From Dipylidium caninum (taxonomy: Eukaryota > Platyhelminthes > Cestoda > Cyclophyllidea > Dipylidiidae): DNA of 22,822 nt. The notes below the pieces were generated by a model. The model saw only the letters and a program-made list of their open reading frames with translations, did no database searches and was not told the origin of the DNA. Both the position numbers and the translations under genes were made by a program. Below are positions 9,096 to 20,651 of this stretch, piece after piece. The first letter of the stretch is position 1, and every line of letters starts with the position of its first letter. The DNA is taken from NCBI GenBank assembly GCA_017562135.1, contig QEYB01000215.1:1-22822 (forward strand), written 5' to 3'.

Positions 9096-12000
9096 ATTGA
9101 CTTTCTACGAAAGAATGATGAAATCTTCGCGACGAAATCCAAGGAATTCATCGAGACATTGACTAAATTTCAGCAAGAGTTCGGTCAACTGACTTCGGTC
9201 TTCGAGAAAAATGACTCGAACGCCAACAGCGACACCTCTAGACGAGGTGAGTTCGTACTCAGAAGGGGATGGGTAAGGAAGCAGTAAAAATTATGTTCAT
9301 TATCCAAACGCGGAACATAAAATTTCACCCGCAGCCTCATTCTATCTTATGCCAACACCCAAGAAACTAATCTCGCGTGGAAGATCATGTCTCCTCAATG
9401 TGGTTGATTGACCTTCCCAACTTTGTAGCTCTGGTGCCAACGGAAACGTCACAGGCAGGAAAACAGGATGTAAGGGAAATGTTGCGAGATGTGCTGAATA
9501 ATTATACAACCACGAAGGAGGTTGTGAACCCCGAAATCAGTGAAAAAGCCCGCGTCGCGGAATCGGCAGCCATTTCAAAATACTTGGAGTGCGTTTGTCG
9601 TTCTATTTGGTTACCCATTTGGGAGGCCGAGAGTTTAGTGCTGACAATTCCCCTGGAGACTCCCCTTTTCCTTTTAGGCGGATGGAATTTCAGAGGATGG
9701 TTGCAGAGGAGAATGCTTCTCTCAAATCCTATGCCAGACCAGCAACCGGAGGGTGAGGCCGATACTGCTTAATAATCATGCATTATCGCCGAGCCATTCA
9801 ACAAATTGCTAGAAATGCTGTTCAAACAGGACTTAGTCTCTTAGTAATCCTCATGTGGTGCATTATATAGCCATGCTTTTTTGTGTAGAAATGCTACGAA
9901 TTCTGCTAATCGAAGAGTTGGCCTTGACATCAAAAGGCGGGAACGAGGTGGAGACCCTTGGCCAGATGTAAAGGTCCCGGTTTCGTCAGCCGAATCTGAT
10001 ATTGAGGCCGAATTGAGAGAGATGAAGGTAAGAGAAATCTGTCTTCGAGCAAACCCTTGAGGTCACCTTCAACTTGCTCAAGTACACTTTTTGATTGTGT
10101 TAACGACACCTGTACAGCTTCTGTGATCGGCTAGAAAGGAGTTGGGGTCTCAGGCTGGAAGAGCCCTCTGAACCATGCCAGAAATATCCCATTGCCCGTG
10201 ATGTGGCCGCATGGCCTTCAACACACTTCGCTCTGTTTTGAGTAGATATCCCAATTCCCGACTTAACGGTCTCGTTCAAGGAAACTTAATCACGCATACC
10301 ACTTCTGTTAATACATCAGTAGCTTTTCCACCACGACCACTTCCTTCCTTTGCTCGATGTTGACTATCTCCAAATAAGTTGGCGCCGCTGTGACAATAAA
10401 TGTTAATGAATCAGAATGGAGGGACGAATTTTGACCTGCGGTACAGGAAGTGTTTGTTCTCTTAGGATGAAATAATGGGCAAACTATTCAGCCACGACCG
10501 TCTGATTGAATGTGGAAGGGAGAGACTGCAAAGGAAATTGCGGGAGCGTAGAGTGGCAGCTACTGTGGCTATGGATGACTTGGAGAGAAGTCGCGCGGAG
10601 GCCATCCTCTCACGGCAAGATGAAGTCGAGCAAAAGTGAGCAAAAAATTTTCTCCACATTTTCTCCTTTTTGTGCCCTGAAATGTCAGCGTCGATGTGTC
10701 CGACTGGTGCATTGTTAAATCCTGGTCTCGATTATGAGGGCTTGACCACCACAATTCCTTTTAGTGTCGATGAGATGAAAATGGATATGCAACGAAAGCT
10801 GATGTCACGGATTGAGCAAAAGCTGCAAAATCGAGTCGCGGTGCCGCAGGAAAGCGAGCAGGTTTGTAAACCCTCAATGCACATTTCTTACTGATTTTTC
10901 TTTCCGGGGCATCGGAAGAAGGGGTCTTAATTTACCCTGACGAAGAGGAATTCACATAAAAGACTGTATTTTAACACCTATATGGCTACCGCCTCCTGCC
11001 ATAAGGGAAAATCTGCTTCTTTAAATTCGTTTCCTATTTTCAGTGATCCAGCGGACTAAAGCTCAAACCTCAATACAATGTAAGGAGACTAGAAAACCTC
11101 TAAATTGTCCTCCCGACTTCTTCGCTTTATCCATTACCCATAATGGGTTCGTTAAAAAAAGAAATTCTGGTTAAATGATTGGCGGGAAGTCTGTAAATAG
11201 TGCGGGGAGGGACAAAGTAGCCCCAGCTTCGAACACCATGGTACACGCCCATTCACACGCCCTGAATGGCAATCTTTGGAGGCTTGTCTCCACTTCCACT
11301 TGTCCAGTCCCATTTGATGATCAGTTACCGTAAAGAAATGGAGCAGGAGGGAACAGCTAATAAGTGTACGGAAAAAATGCTACTCAAAACTCATGCTAAA
11401 AAGGACCGGACCCTCGGACTCAAGAAATGAATTGCGGCATGGAGCTCATTCATATCCTAACTGGGGAAAGTCCCCCTATCCTAGTGAAGCTGATTTTTCT
11501 CGGGCTTTGTGGTGAGGTCGATGGGTATGAAATCCTGCTATCTGTGGGACATGGTCCCGTTTTCGCAGATTATCTCCCAAATATGGAGGATTAAACAAAA
11601 CTTTGGGTTAACTCTCAAACACGTTATGACGCCCTTGGTCTGAAGCGGAAAGGTGACCATAAAGACAAATTGCGAGAGGGTTGAGGTTATATTAGTCCCT
11701 ACCTAAAGAAGAAAAGAGCTGTTCTTTAGTGCTTCATTGCAGCCCGACTATGAAACCAAAGGTATTTGTAGCGTTGTTGCTGCCCTCGGCTGTTTGGATA
11801 ATAGCGTTAAGTACCTTCTTGTAAAAATTCCCCTATAAAGGTAGTGGCAATTGACTAAACAAAGACCCAAGGAAAAGAATTCTGATAGGGTGCTAAGTAT
11901 GAGTCTAGATTGGCATATAAACATCATCGTGCGGAATGATTCAGTGGAGAGACCACATAATGAGTTAGAGAGGTGAAGGAAGTTCACTGATGCGGCTACA

Positions 12001-13410
12001 AGTAAGGAATATATGGAAAAGTTACCGTGCACATGGGTTAAGACGGAGCTCGCACTGAAAACAAGGTTTATTTTGTCTAATACAACATCGGTCAGTCAAA
12101 ATCGACATTTGAGTCTAAAATATACTAAACAAAATAAGGATTTTTCATTTTAGACTCGTTCGCTTATTAACAAATTCCACGGCATTTAAAAGGAAAAAAA
12201 GTGAAAAAGATAACGAGAATGTTAATATTTGTAGCTTGTTGCAAGTAAATGAAATTGCCCATACTGAGTTACTTTCATTAATTCGTACTATATGCAACAT
12301 CTGTCAACTCCCCCGCCTCTTTCGGGTCTGAATGTCGTCGCCGTTGTTACTGCGGTTGGGCTTTTTCCTATTAAATATCCGTTGAAATTGACGTAAAAAT
12401 ATGAATTTGAAATAAGATTTTTTCTGTAGTATTTTATACATCAATACAATCTTTGAGAGCCATTCCTAAAAGTTGAGATTGCGTTAGACTGCGTCTTTCG
12501 GTAGCTGGCTTATACTGTGCAGGTCAGAATATTTTCAATTAGATACCCTTGAAGTCCACTTTCCCAGCTCATATTTTTCTGTTCTTTAGGTACTAGTGCA
12601 AATTCATGTTGAGATATTATACTTGGGTTTGCCGCGTTCTCAAGGTTTTGCTCATTATCGCTTTACTGGTGTGACCCAACCCCTGACACATTAGGTCTCC
12701 TTAAATATGTTTTATGAGACCATTTGATACGGATCAACGCCATTCTTATGCGATAACATGGCTTGAGCGTCCCGTTGCTAAATTTAAAATATTTTATTTT
12801 GAAGGTTCACACCTTTTTCGCCAGCTGATAATAACAACACCACTTATTCGTTAGTAGTTCTTTTTAGGGATTAATGTCGAACCCGTCTTTTACTCGCTTG
12901 GTGAGTCCTGTACTGCCTTATATGATTCAAAACTTAATTCCGTGTATTTTGCTATAATAATTTCCTCCATACCGCATTTATTTGGTGAGTACTGTGTCAC
13001 TAATGCCTGAATGGGGCTGAAACTAAGGTACCATATGAGCATGTGCTTCATTTTCAGGTCGAAGGGGATTCGGATGCCTGTTCCAGCTGTGACTATGTTT
13101 CTCCCGGCTCCAGTGGTGACGCTTATCGATCCACATCCAACCACCATCGTCATAAATCCTTTGTCAACAAAAGGCATATTGGAGATATTAATAATTTCGA
13201 CATAGCCCTGAGAGTAAGTTGCTGCAGCATACGACCTTTTGAACTCCGGGTTTTTACTTATGTTAGTGGAACTGTTTGAATTTTTCTGCGTTCTTTTTTA
13301 CCATTCCACTAAATTATGATAATCGAACAAATTTACAAGTATTAAAAGGACATGATGTAAATGGGAATCGTTCTTTGTTTCTGCAGGGTTCTACTTTTAT
13401 CAACAGGTAG
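9096..13410 (+). CDS. Coiled-coil protein gene, copy B (all exons open)
   Basis: Exons: 9096-9246, 9429-9588, 9678-9752, 9889-10027, 10466-10635, 10765-10861, 13058-13213 and terminal 13387-13410 (TAG). The phases run 1, 2, 2, 0, 2, 0, 0 and every exon is open, giving 323 residues plus an unidentified N-terminus. This is the reference version of the gene. Exon 6 must start at the TTTTAG acceptor (10764). The upstream TCAG near 10685 would cause a stop. Read-through of the donor at 10862 gives an alternative stop at 10892-10894 (274 residues), and then the 2.2 kb intron would be intergenic. A 5' exon could lie across the A/B junction (see 8960-9052). Function unknown; a cytoskeletal or scaffold role would only be a guess from the coiled-coil character. 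Confidence 0.65.
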
Positions 13411-13675
13411 CGCCTTTCGATGTTGTATTCCGGAATGACGAGTTTGACTTCTTATACGCTATTACTGCTCATTCTACTCGACACTAGTTTAATTTTATGT
13501 TAAAATTATTTTACTACTTGATATGGTAAGTGGCGTGAGTTTTAAGCATGCTGCAACAATGAAATATAGTAAGTGGATTAATTTAAGGAGTAAATTCCTT
13601 AATACTTCCTTTAAAGTTTGTCCTACATCACAGAAGTGTCTTACATGAAATCCTGTTTCATTTCTCAGATTTCCA
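13385..13675 (+). other. Divergent patch specific to copy B
   Basis: About 21 substitutions, one missing T and a 35-bp deletion relative to A (6409-6735) and C (20328-20658). Sequence on both sides is identical for kilobases apart from homopolymer lengths. It spans the terminal exon of the coiled-coil gene (stop changed from TAA to TAG, still a stop) and the region upstream of the first Bcl-2-like exon. Such clustering suggests gene conversion or recombination with another divergent copy. Confidence 0.8.
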
Positions 13676-15719
13676 ATGCTGAAGAACCCACCGATGTTCA
13701 TGATGTTTACTCCTCTTTTAACCGAATTTTCGGAGTCCTTCTCGTGGTTAAGTTCAAGAAAACTGTTGGTAATGTTAATGTTCATGCTCGGGCCCAAGTA
13801 GTCTCCAATTCTGTCTCTGCCAGTGCCACCGCGTCTATACAAGAAAACCCTTCTGAAACATTCGTTTGTCCTAAAGAAAATTCAACCATTAACAACGGCA
13901 ATGTTTATGATATACAGGGCATGGATATGCCTGTGTAAGTATACGGATGTCAGTTCCTTCCTTACGCGTCCCTGATAAGTTTTTCTTTTCAAAACAGCCC
14001 CCCAATCTACAATATGAATGGAGATGATGACATGCGTGGTGCTGAATGTTTGCAATCCAGAGATCTATCCGAGTGAGTTTGATACTGACATCTTTCTTTT
14101 TTCTTCTCATTTCGGATAATTATTTTCTCTCAAAGCAATAACTCCGTGAACAATTCAGTCGAACAGATTGGTAGCGGTTGTGGTGACGTCGATGACATGA
14201 CACAAATCGGAGAACTTTCTGAGTAAGTTCACGATTGTTGGTTTCTCCTAATTATTGCGTCTAATCAAAACCGGTGATGTGGGAAATTAACTAGGAGGGA
14301 GAGGTTGCATTGTCAATAGGATAAATGATTGCTTCGGAATAATTGTGAAAATAATACGGAACTTAAGGGTTGCACTAAATGGGGTGGGTATTTGAGTCCA
14401 GCATCATCGAAATTCACTGGCCACAGCCATGACCATATCTATACCATTCGAACAATTATCAAGGCAATCGGTACTTCCCGCCAGTATTGATGCATCCACG
14501 TCTAAATATACTTTCACACCTGCCATACTCAACTCTCGGTTTCAGTGCCCCACCAGAACATTGCACTCAACCCCTATTTCATAGTCTCAAGAAAACAACC
14601 CCCAATTTGCTTTTTTAACCATTTTCTGGAGATGCTCAAGCAGAGTTGTCTCGATGTTGACTTTCTATGCCTCTATTCACAGACGTGACGTCCGAATATG
14701 CGGACTGGGGGGGCGCAATCACCTTAGTCACAGACCCAGGGTCGGAACGTCGAGCCTCATCAGGGTCGACACACCAACCAATTAAAAATTGAAGTTTATT
14801 TTCAATTTTCTCGGGTTTTTTCCATCGGTGGCGAAGAGAGTTGACATCTTCATTCTTACACGACCACCTCATCTGATAGTAACGTTTTGTAAACCGGTTT
14901 TCTCTAGGTGTGTCATATCTTGGCTGTAAGGAGGAAAGGTTTGTCGTTTAATGCCTTGTGGCAATACTCTGTTACTACAATCCGTGCTATCGTACTTACA
15001 GTAATATCAAACCACATTTGTTTCCAATCTTCGTATTGTTGACGAGCCCAACAGTTTCCTATATACGCCCACTTATCTACGCCCACGTGTACGAGCGCTT
15101 GGTGTGTAGTCCTTTACTCGTTACCGCGCAATAACATGCCTAATTAAAGCAGCTAGCTGCTCGTCTGTCTAGTTTTGAGTATGCTTCTTCGTGTCCTTAC
15201 CCCTGACCAAAGCCTTTCCTGCCATTCAGAATAGAACGCCAAGTGGTAGATCGACTGATCAGTCTGGGGACATAATTGAACAAAAATGCGGTGGTGAAAT
15301 TGATGAGCTTCTAGACAGTCTTCTAGGCATCAAATCTCCAACTGAGTCGCTTTGCAGAATCGCACAACTGTAAGTAATCATTCTTCATCGTCGATTGTCT
15401 CTCGACCGCATTTGTATGTTTCCTACGGCTCACCCCTTCCCCATTAGCATCTTTAAGGAAGTCAGACTAAACTGGGGTCGAATCCTCGTGTTTTTCTACT
15501 TTGGAATCCGATATTTTCTGCGATATGCGGCGGACTATTTGGCGCAGGGCCTTGTGAATCTCTGTTCTCGTGTCGTCAGCGCTCTGCGTGATATATGCAC
15601 CGCTGGCATCTTCCAATGGATCGCTGACCATGGCGGATGGGTATGATGGCGCGTTGAATTCGCCTTTCTCTTCGTAGGAGCAAAGATTAGGCAGAGTTAG
15701 CTGGTTTCGTACTATCTAA
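13645..15719 (+). CDS. BAK/BAX-type Bcl-2 family protein, copy B (frameshift in BH3 exon)
   Basis: Exons: 13645 or 13669-13934, 13998-14072, 14136-14222, 15230-15369, 15448-15640, probably 15678-15719 (TAA). The sequence from 13680 on is nearly identical to copy A except that the BH3 exon is 140 instead of 141 bases. CTGGGAGACATA in A is CTGGGGACATA here, which puts a TAA right after the Gly of the BH3 core. As written the product would end before BH1 and BH2, leaving a protein without a working BH3 groove or pore-forming hairpin. The first exon region lies in the divergent patch: the upstream frame stays open further than in A because 35 bp are missing. Whether the BH3 break is a true mutation or an assembly error cannot be settled here, although copy C has the same GGGGAC. 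Confidence 0.75.
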
Positions 15720-16034
15720 GGCTTGTCGATTTCCTGAAATGGTGCATTTTTATTTGATAAACAGCTACTTTTTAATTTTTTAAGTACTTAACCATTAACG
15801 GTGAGTACTAATTCAAATTGCCTTCTGATGAAAACCTGCGAAAATACGCATTTCCGTAGTAAATGTGCCTCTCTTTCGGTGTTTTTTACGCATTCTAGAT
15901 GCCCGTCATTAGAACTCCATATAACCTTCGTCCATTTCGTCAATTAGGCAGATGCGAATCACCAAGCAATGGTTTACGCATTCTTAGCTAATTTTGATCG
16001 CAAATAGCCATTTATCCTTCCGCCATCCCGACAG

Positions 16035-19000
16035 ATTGACTTTCTACGAAAGAATGATGAAATCTTCGCGACGAAATCCAAGGAATTCATCGAGACATTG
16101 ACTAAATTTCAGCAAGAGTTCGGTCAACTGACTTCGGTCTTCGAGAAAAATGACTCGAACGCCAACAGCGACACCTCTAGACGAGGTGAGTTCGTACTCA
16201 GAAGGGGATGGGTAAGGAAGCAGTAAAAATTATGTTCATTATCCAAACGCGGAACATAAAATTTCACCCGCAGCCTCATTCTATCTTATGCCAACACCCA
16301 AGAAACTAATCTCGCGTGGAAGATCATGTCTCCTCAATGTGGTTGATTGACCTTCCCAACTTTGTAGCTCTGGTGCCAACGGAAACGTCACAGGCAGGAA
16401 AACAGGATGTAAGGGAAATGTTGCGAGATGTGCTGAATAATTATACAACCACGAAGGAGGTTGTGAACCCCGAAATCAGTGAAAAAGCCCGCGTCGCGGA
16501 ATCGGCAGCCATTTCAAAATACTTGGAGTGCGTTTGTCGTTCTATTTGGTTACCCATTTGGGAGGCCGAGAGTTTAGTGCTGACAATTCCCCTGGAGACT
16601 CCCCTTTTCCTTTTAGGCGGATGGAATTTCAGAGGATGGTTGCAGAGGAGAATGCTTCTCTCAAATCCTATGCCAGACCAGCAACCGGAGGGTGAGGCCG
16701 ATACTGCTTAATAATCATGCATTATCGCCGAGCCATTCAACAAATTGCTAGAAATGCTGTTCAAACAGGACTTAGTCTCTTAGTAATCCTCATGTGGTGC
16801 ATTATATAGCCATGCTTTTTTGTGTAGAAATGCTACGAATTCTGCTAATCGAAGAGTTGGCCTTGACATCAAAAGGCGGGAACGAGGTGGAGACCCTTGG
16901 CCAGATGTAAAGGTCCCGGTTTCGTCAGCCGAATCTGATATTGAGGCCGAATTGAGAGAGATGAAGGTAAGAGAAATCTGTCTTCGAGCAAACCCTTGAG
17001 GTCACCTTCAACTTGCTCAAGTACACTTTTTGATTGTGTTAACGACACCTGTACAGCTTCTGTGATCGGCTAGAAAGGAGTTGGGGTCTCAGGCTGGAAG
17101 AGCCCTCTGAACCATGCCAGAAATATCCCATTGCCCGTGATGTGGCCGCATGGCCTTCAACACACTTCGCTCTGTTTTGAGTAGATATCCCAATTCCCGA
17201 CTTAACGGTCTCGTTCAAGGAAACTTAATCACGCATACCACTTCTGTTAATACATCAGTAGCTTTTCCACCACGACCACTTCCTTCCTTTGCTCGATGTT
17301 GACTATCTCCAAATAAGTTGGCGCCGCTGTGACAATAAATGTTAATGAATCAGAATGGAGGGACGAATTTTGACCTGCGGTACAGGAAGTGTTTGTTCTC
17401 TTAGGATGAAATAATGGGCAAACTATTCAGCCACGACCGTCTGATTGAATGTGGAAGGGAGAGACTGCAAAGGAAATTGCGGGAGCGTAGAGTGGCAGCT
17501 ACTGTGGCTATGGATGACTTGGAGAGAAGTCGCGCGGAGGCCATCCTCTCACGGCAAGATGAAGTCGAGCAAAAGTGAGCAAAAAATTTTCTCCACATTT
17601 TCTCCTTTTTGTGCCCTGAAATGTCAGCGTCGATGTGTCCGACTGGTGCATTGTTAAATCCTGGTCTCGATTATGAGGGCTTGACCACCACAATTCCTTT
17701 TAGTGTCGATGAGATGAAAATGGATATGCAACGAAAGCTGATGTCACGGATTGAGCAAAAGCTGCAAAATCGAGTCGCGGTGCCGCAGGAAAGCGAGCAG
17801 GTTTGTAAACCCTCAATGCACATTTCTTACTGATTTTTCTTTCCGGGGCATCGGAAGAAGGGGTCTTAATTTACCCTGACGAAGAGGAATTCACATAAAA
17901 GACTGTATTTTAACACCTATATGGCTACCGCCTCCTGCCATAAGGGAAAATCTGCTTCTTTAAATTCGTTTCCTATTTTCAGTGATCCAGCGGACTAAAG
18001 CTCAAACCTCAATACAATGTAAGGAGACTAGAAAACCTCTAAATTGTCCTCCCGACTTCTTCGCTTTATCCATTACCCATAATGGGTTCGTTAAAAAAAG
18101 AAATTCTGGTTAAATGATTGGCGGGAAGTCTGTAAATAGTGCGGGGAGGGACAAAGTAGCCCCAGCTTCGAACACCATGGTACACGCCCATTCACACGCC
18201 CTGAATGGCAATCTTTGGAGGCTTGTCTCCACTTCCACTTGTCCAGTCCCATTTGATGATCAGTTACCGTAAAGAAATGGAGCAGGAGGGAACAGCTAAT
18301 AAGTGTACGGAAAAAATGCTACTCAAAACTCATGCTAAAAAGGACCGGACCCTCGGACTCAAGAAATGAATTGCGGCATGGAGCTCATTCATATCCTAAC
18401 TGGGGAAAGTCCCCCTATCCTAGTGAAGCTGATTTTTCTCGGGCTTTGTGGTGAGGTCGATGGGTATGAAATCCTGCTATCTGTGGGACATGGTCCCGTT
18501 TTCGCAGATTATCTCCCAAATATGGAGGATTAAACAAAACTTTGGGTTAACTCTCAAAACACGTTATGACGCCCTTGGTCTGAAGCGGAAAGGTGACCAT
18601 AAAGACAAATTGCGAGAGGGTTGAGGTTATATTAGTCCCTACCTAAAGAAGAAAAGAGCTGTTCTTTAGTGCTTCATTGCAGCCCGACTATGAAACCAAA
18701 GGTATTTGTAGCGTTGTTGCTGCCCTCGGCTGTTTGGATAATAGCGTTAAGTACCTTCTTGTAAAAATTCCCCTATAAAGGTAGTGGCAATTGACTAAAC
18801 AAAGACCCAAGGAAAAGAATTCTGATAGGGTGCTAAGTATGAGTCTAGATTGGCATATAAACATCATCGTGCGGAATGATTCAGTGGAGAGACCACATAA
18901 TGAGTTAGAGAGGTGAAGGAAGTTCACTGATGCGGCTACAAGTAAGGAATATATGGAAAAGTTACCGTGCACATGGGTTAAGACGGAGCTCGCACTGAAA

Positions 19001-20353
19001 ACAAGGTTTATTTTGTCTAATACAACATCGGTCAGTCAAAATCGACATTTGAGTCTAAAATATACTAAACAAAATAAGGATTTTTCATTTTAGACTCGTT
19101 CGCTTATTAACAAATTCCACGGCATTTAAAAGGAAAAAAAAGTGAAAAAGATAACGAGAATGTTAATATTTGTAGCTTGTTGCAAGTAAATGAAATTGCC
19201 CATACTGAGTTACTTTCATTAATTCGTACTATATGCAACATCTGTCAACTCCCCCGCCTCTTTCGGGTCTGAATGTCGTCGCCGTTGTTACTGCGGTTGG
19301 GCTTTTTCCTATTAAATATCCGTTGAAATTGACGTAAAAATATGAATTTGAAATAAGATTTTTTCTGTAGTATTTTTATACATCAATACAATCTTTGAGA
19401 GCCATTCCTAAAAGTTGAGATTGCGTTAGACTGCGTCTTTCGGTAGCTGGCTTATACTGTGCAGGTCAGAATATTTTCAATTAGATACCCTTGAAGTCCA
19501 CTTTCCCAGCTCATATTTTTCTGTTCTTTTAGGTACTAGTGCAAATTCATGTTGAGATATTTATACTTTGGGTTTGCCGCGTTCTCAAGGTTTTGCTCAT
19601 TATCGCTTTACTGGTGTGACCCAACCCCTGACACATTAGGTCTCCTTAAATATGTTTTATGAGACCATTTGATACGGATCAACGCCATTCTTATGCGATA
19701 ACATGGCTTGAGCGTCCCGTTGCTAAATTTAAAATATTTTATTTTGAAGGTTCACACCTTTTTCGCCAGCTGATAATAACAACACCACTTATTCGTTAGT
19801 AGTTCTTTTTAGGGATTAATGTCGAACCCGTCTTTTACTCGCTTGGTGAGTCCTGTACTGCCTTATATGATTCAAAACTTAATTCCGTGTATTTTGCTAT
19901 AATAATTTCCTCCATACCGCATTTATTTGGTGAGTACTGTGTCACTAATGCCTGAATGGGGCTGAAACTAAGGTACCATATGAGCATGTGCTTCATTTTC
20001 AGGTCGAAGGGGATTCGGATGCCTGTTCCAGCTGTGACTATGTTTCTCCCGGCTCCAGTGGTGACGCTTATCGATCCACATCCAACCACCATCGTCATAA
20101 ATCCTTTGTCAACAAAGGCATATTGGAGATATTAATAATTTCGACATAGCCCTGAGAGTAAGTTGCTGCAGCATACGACCTTTTGAACTCCGGGTTTTTA
20201 CTTATGTTAGTGGAACTGTTTGAATTTTTCTGCGTTCTTTTTACCATTCACTAAATTATGATAATCGAACAAATTTACAAGTATTAAAAGGACATGATGT
20301 AAATGGGGAATCGTTCTTTGTTTCCGCAGGGTTCTACTTTTATCAATATGTAA
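16035..20353 (+). CDS. Coiled-coil protein gene, copy C
   Basis: Exons: 16035-16185, 16368-16527, 16617-16691, 16828-16966, 17405-17574, 17704-17800, 20003-20157 and terminal 20330-20353 (TAA). Exons 1-6 are identical in reading to copy B. Exon 7 is one base short (AAAGG for AAAAGG at about 20113), shifting the frame in a region where homopolymer errors are already frequent. The terminal exon has the A-type sequence (TAA stop). The upstream junction sequence (B/C) is the same as A/B, so any 5' exon proposed for B would exist here too, with its ATG at 15899. Confidence 0.6.
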
Positions 20354-20651
20354 CGCCTTTCAATGTTGTATTGCGGAAAGACGAGTTTGACTTTCTTCAC
20401 CGCTATTCCTGCTCAATTTACTCGACACTTAGTTTTATTTTCTATGTTAAAATTATTTTACTACTTGATAGGGTAAGCCGCGTGAGTTTTAAGCATGCCG
20501 CAACAATGAAATATAGTAAGTGGATTAAGTTAAGGAGTACATTTCTTAACACTTCCGTTAAAGTTTGCTCTACAATCACAGGGTCTTTTAGCTTACTTTC
20601 TGGTTGTCAGCATGCAGAAGTGTCCCACATGAATCCTGTTCCATTTCTCAG

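Larger units (their letters stand above)
8987..15925 (+). repeat. Tandem unit, copy B (about 6939 bp)
   Basis: Head-to-tail with A. The A/B and B/C junctions have the same sequence (...CCATATAAC then CTTCGTCC). Homopolymer runs are cleanest here, so it is the best single reference for the unit. It also carries real variants: a patch of about 21 substitutions and a 35-bp deletion at 13385-13675, a small substitution cluster at 14844-14872, and a one-base deletion in the BH3 exon near 15265-15270. These variants argue that B is a distinct copy or haplotype rather than a simple re-read of A. Confidence 0.95.

Noticed and set aside
9377..9772. 131-codon continuous + frame (also 16316-16711)
   Set aside because: It covers a real exon (9429-9588) but then reads through an 89-nt GT-AG intron into the wrong frame of the next exon; phase analysis gives a better spliced model.
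11748..12032. 94-codon minus-strand ORF in the long non-coding stretch (also 18688-18972)
   Set aside because: No domain, low-complexity hydrophobic content, and shortened in copy A by a single homopolymer change; not enough to call a gene.
2001..15925. LTR retrotransposon or other mobile element as the repeated unit
   Set aside because: No terminal repeats, target-site duplication, or polymerase/integrase/transposase motifs were found; the content is ordinary intron-bearing genes.
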